Part shown: positions 63,401 to 64,000 of the stretch, piece after piece
Layout of the letters: the number at the start of each line of letters is the position of its first letter
How positions within the stretch are numbered: position 1 is the stretch's first letter
Source: Aptenodytes patagonicus
Taxonomy: Eukaryota; Chordata; Aves; Sphenisciformes; Spheniscidae
Reading direction: 5' to 3'
Assembly: GCF_965638725.1 (NCBI RefSeq)
Contig: NC_134974.1
Location: 2,440,143 to 2,504,142, forward strand
DNA length: 64,000 nucleotides
Translations under genes and position numbers: made by a program
Notes under the pieces: generated by a model
What the model saw: only the letters and a program-made list of their open reading frames with translations
What the model was told of the DNA's origin: nothing
Databases searched by the model: none

Positions 63401-64000
63401 TATTAAACACAGATGTTGAAAGTTCTTTCTCTTTTCCTCCCGAATTTGTTCAAAAAAAAAACCCCTTTCCTATTACGCAAAATATCATGCAACTCCGAAG
63501 ACTACCCTTACATAAACACTTTGCGATACGCTAACAGTTAAAAGCCACGAGTACCTGCCTTTCTCGTTCACTGGATCCTTACAGAGCTGGCTCATAACAC
63601 ACATTTTCCATTCTTACCCCAAACAACGGCTTTTTTTTTTTTTTTGCTGTACATTCAGCTACGCATCCTTTGTCCGCCAAGCTGCGAAACCTTGATCTAG
63701 CACTACGCTGGCAGGAGAAGAAGTGAACTTCCTGATCAAGCCCACACCACCACCAATACACGTGACTCAGATTTTACTACTTGGAATAATCTGACTGTTT
63801 CATGGGATATCGCTGTGAGCCAAAAGCGTATTTTGCCGCAGGACGGGATCACAACTTTGACAGTTTCCCTTTCAGACATATTTTTGCTAAGCTGAATCAG
63901 GGATTCTTGTTTTTTCTAACACACCATCTCTAACTTCTGATTGCTGAAGAATTTCAGATCATTATGTGAAACCACAACCACGTATTTCCAGACGCCAGTT
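57470..64000. other. ARNT: ARNT intron 1 (partial)
   Basis: No exon with suitable phase and no CpG island appears to the window end. The promoter and first coding exon are therefore expected beyond 64 kb. The stretch is AT-rich with ordinary poly-A/T runs. It includes a perfect hairpin at 61611-61673 and a palindrome at 61453-61466. A weak resemblance to a chicken repeat 1 (CR1 LINE) 3' part exists around 61.89-61.95 kb but is too degraded to annotate. Confidence 0.6.
61611..61673. repeat. Perfect inverted repeat: 23-bp arms, 17-bp loop
   Basis: The left arm 61611-61633 starts CCACCAAAAGCCCCAGTCG. The right arm 61651-61673 is its exact reverse complement. The 17-bp loop is ACCCTGCCCTCTGAGAA. 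RNA from either strand would fold into an unbroken 23-bp stem. It lies in intron 1 of ARNT. Flanking sequence shows only partial further pairing. It could be the core of a small palindromic transposon or a microRNA-like hairpin; sequence alone does not decide. Confidence 0.85.

Overview
The window is vertebrate nuclear DNA, most likely from a bird. The genes have vertebrate exon-intron structure with GT/AG splice sites. The introns are very short for these genes. The left third is extremely GC-rich, with long G/C runs and minisatellites as on avian microchromosomes, and the proteins look like diverged sauropsid orthologues of human 1q21-q22 genes. Another compact-genome sauropsid cannot be excluded. 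All recognised genes are on the minus strand and were read by joining exons whose splice phases agree.

Left block (about 1-19.2 kb, human 1q22-like). The 5' part of ARHGEF2 (GEF-H1, a microtubule-linked Rho exchange factor) enters from the left edge. The window holds the classical first coding exon (MSRIESL..., 981-1028). It also holds five phase-compatible upstream exons (6303-9078) that encode an acidic, serine-rich N-terminal extension resembling the region before the C1 domain of AKAP13. Next comes a decayed copy of SSR2 (translocon-associated protein beta, 15.8-19.1 kb). It keeps a good CpG-island promoter and most splice sites but has lost conserved residues and its C-terminal tail.

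Junction (about 19.2-21.9 kb). This is repeat-rich, gene-free DNA in which the ARHGEF2-SSR2 block meets a block that lies elsewhere (1q21.3) in human.

Right block (21.9-64 kb). Two complete tandem cathepsin S genes (21.9-25.6 and 27.5-30.6 kb), cathepsin K (32.3-34.9 kb) and ARNT (39.2-57.5 kb, then intron 1 to the window end) follow in the human order and orientation. The three cathepsins are C1A lysosomal cysteine proteases with intact Cys/His/Asn catalytic residues. ARNT is the shared bHLH-PAS partner of AHR and HIF-alpha; 21 coding exons are present and only its first coding exon is missing.

The most interesting signals are four. The two CTSS copies are nearly identical over their first four exons except for a burst of amino-acid changes exactly in the substrate-binding S2/S3 wall. 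ARHGEF2 has a concealed AKAP13-like upstream coding region and two promoters. The SSR2 copy is decayed. A perfect 23-bp stem hairpin lies in ARNT intron 1.
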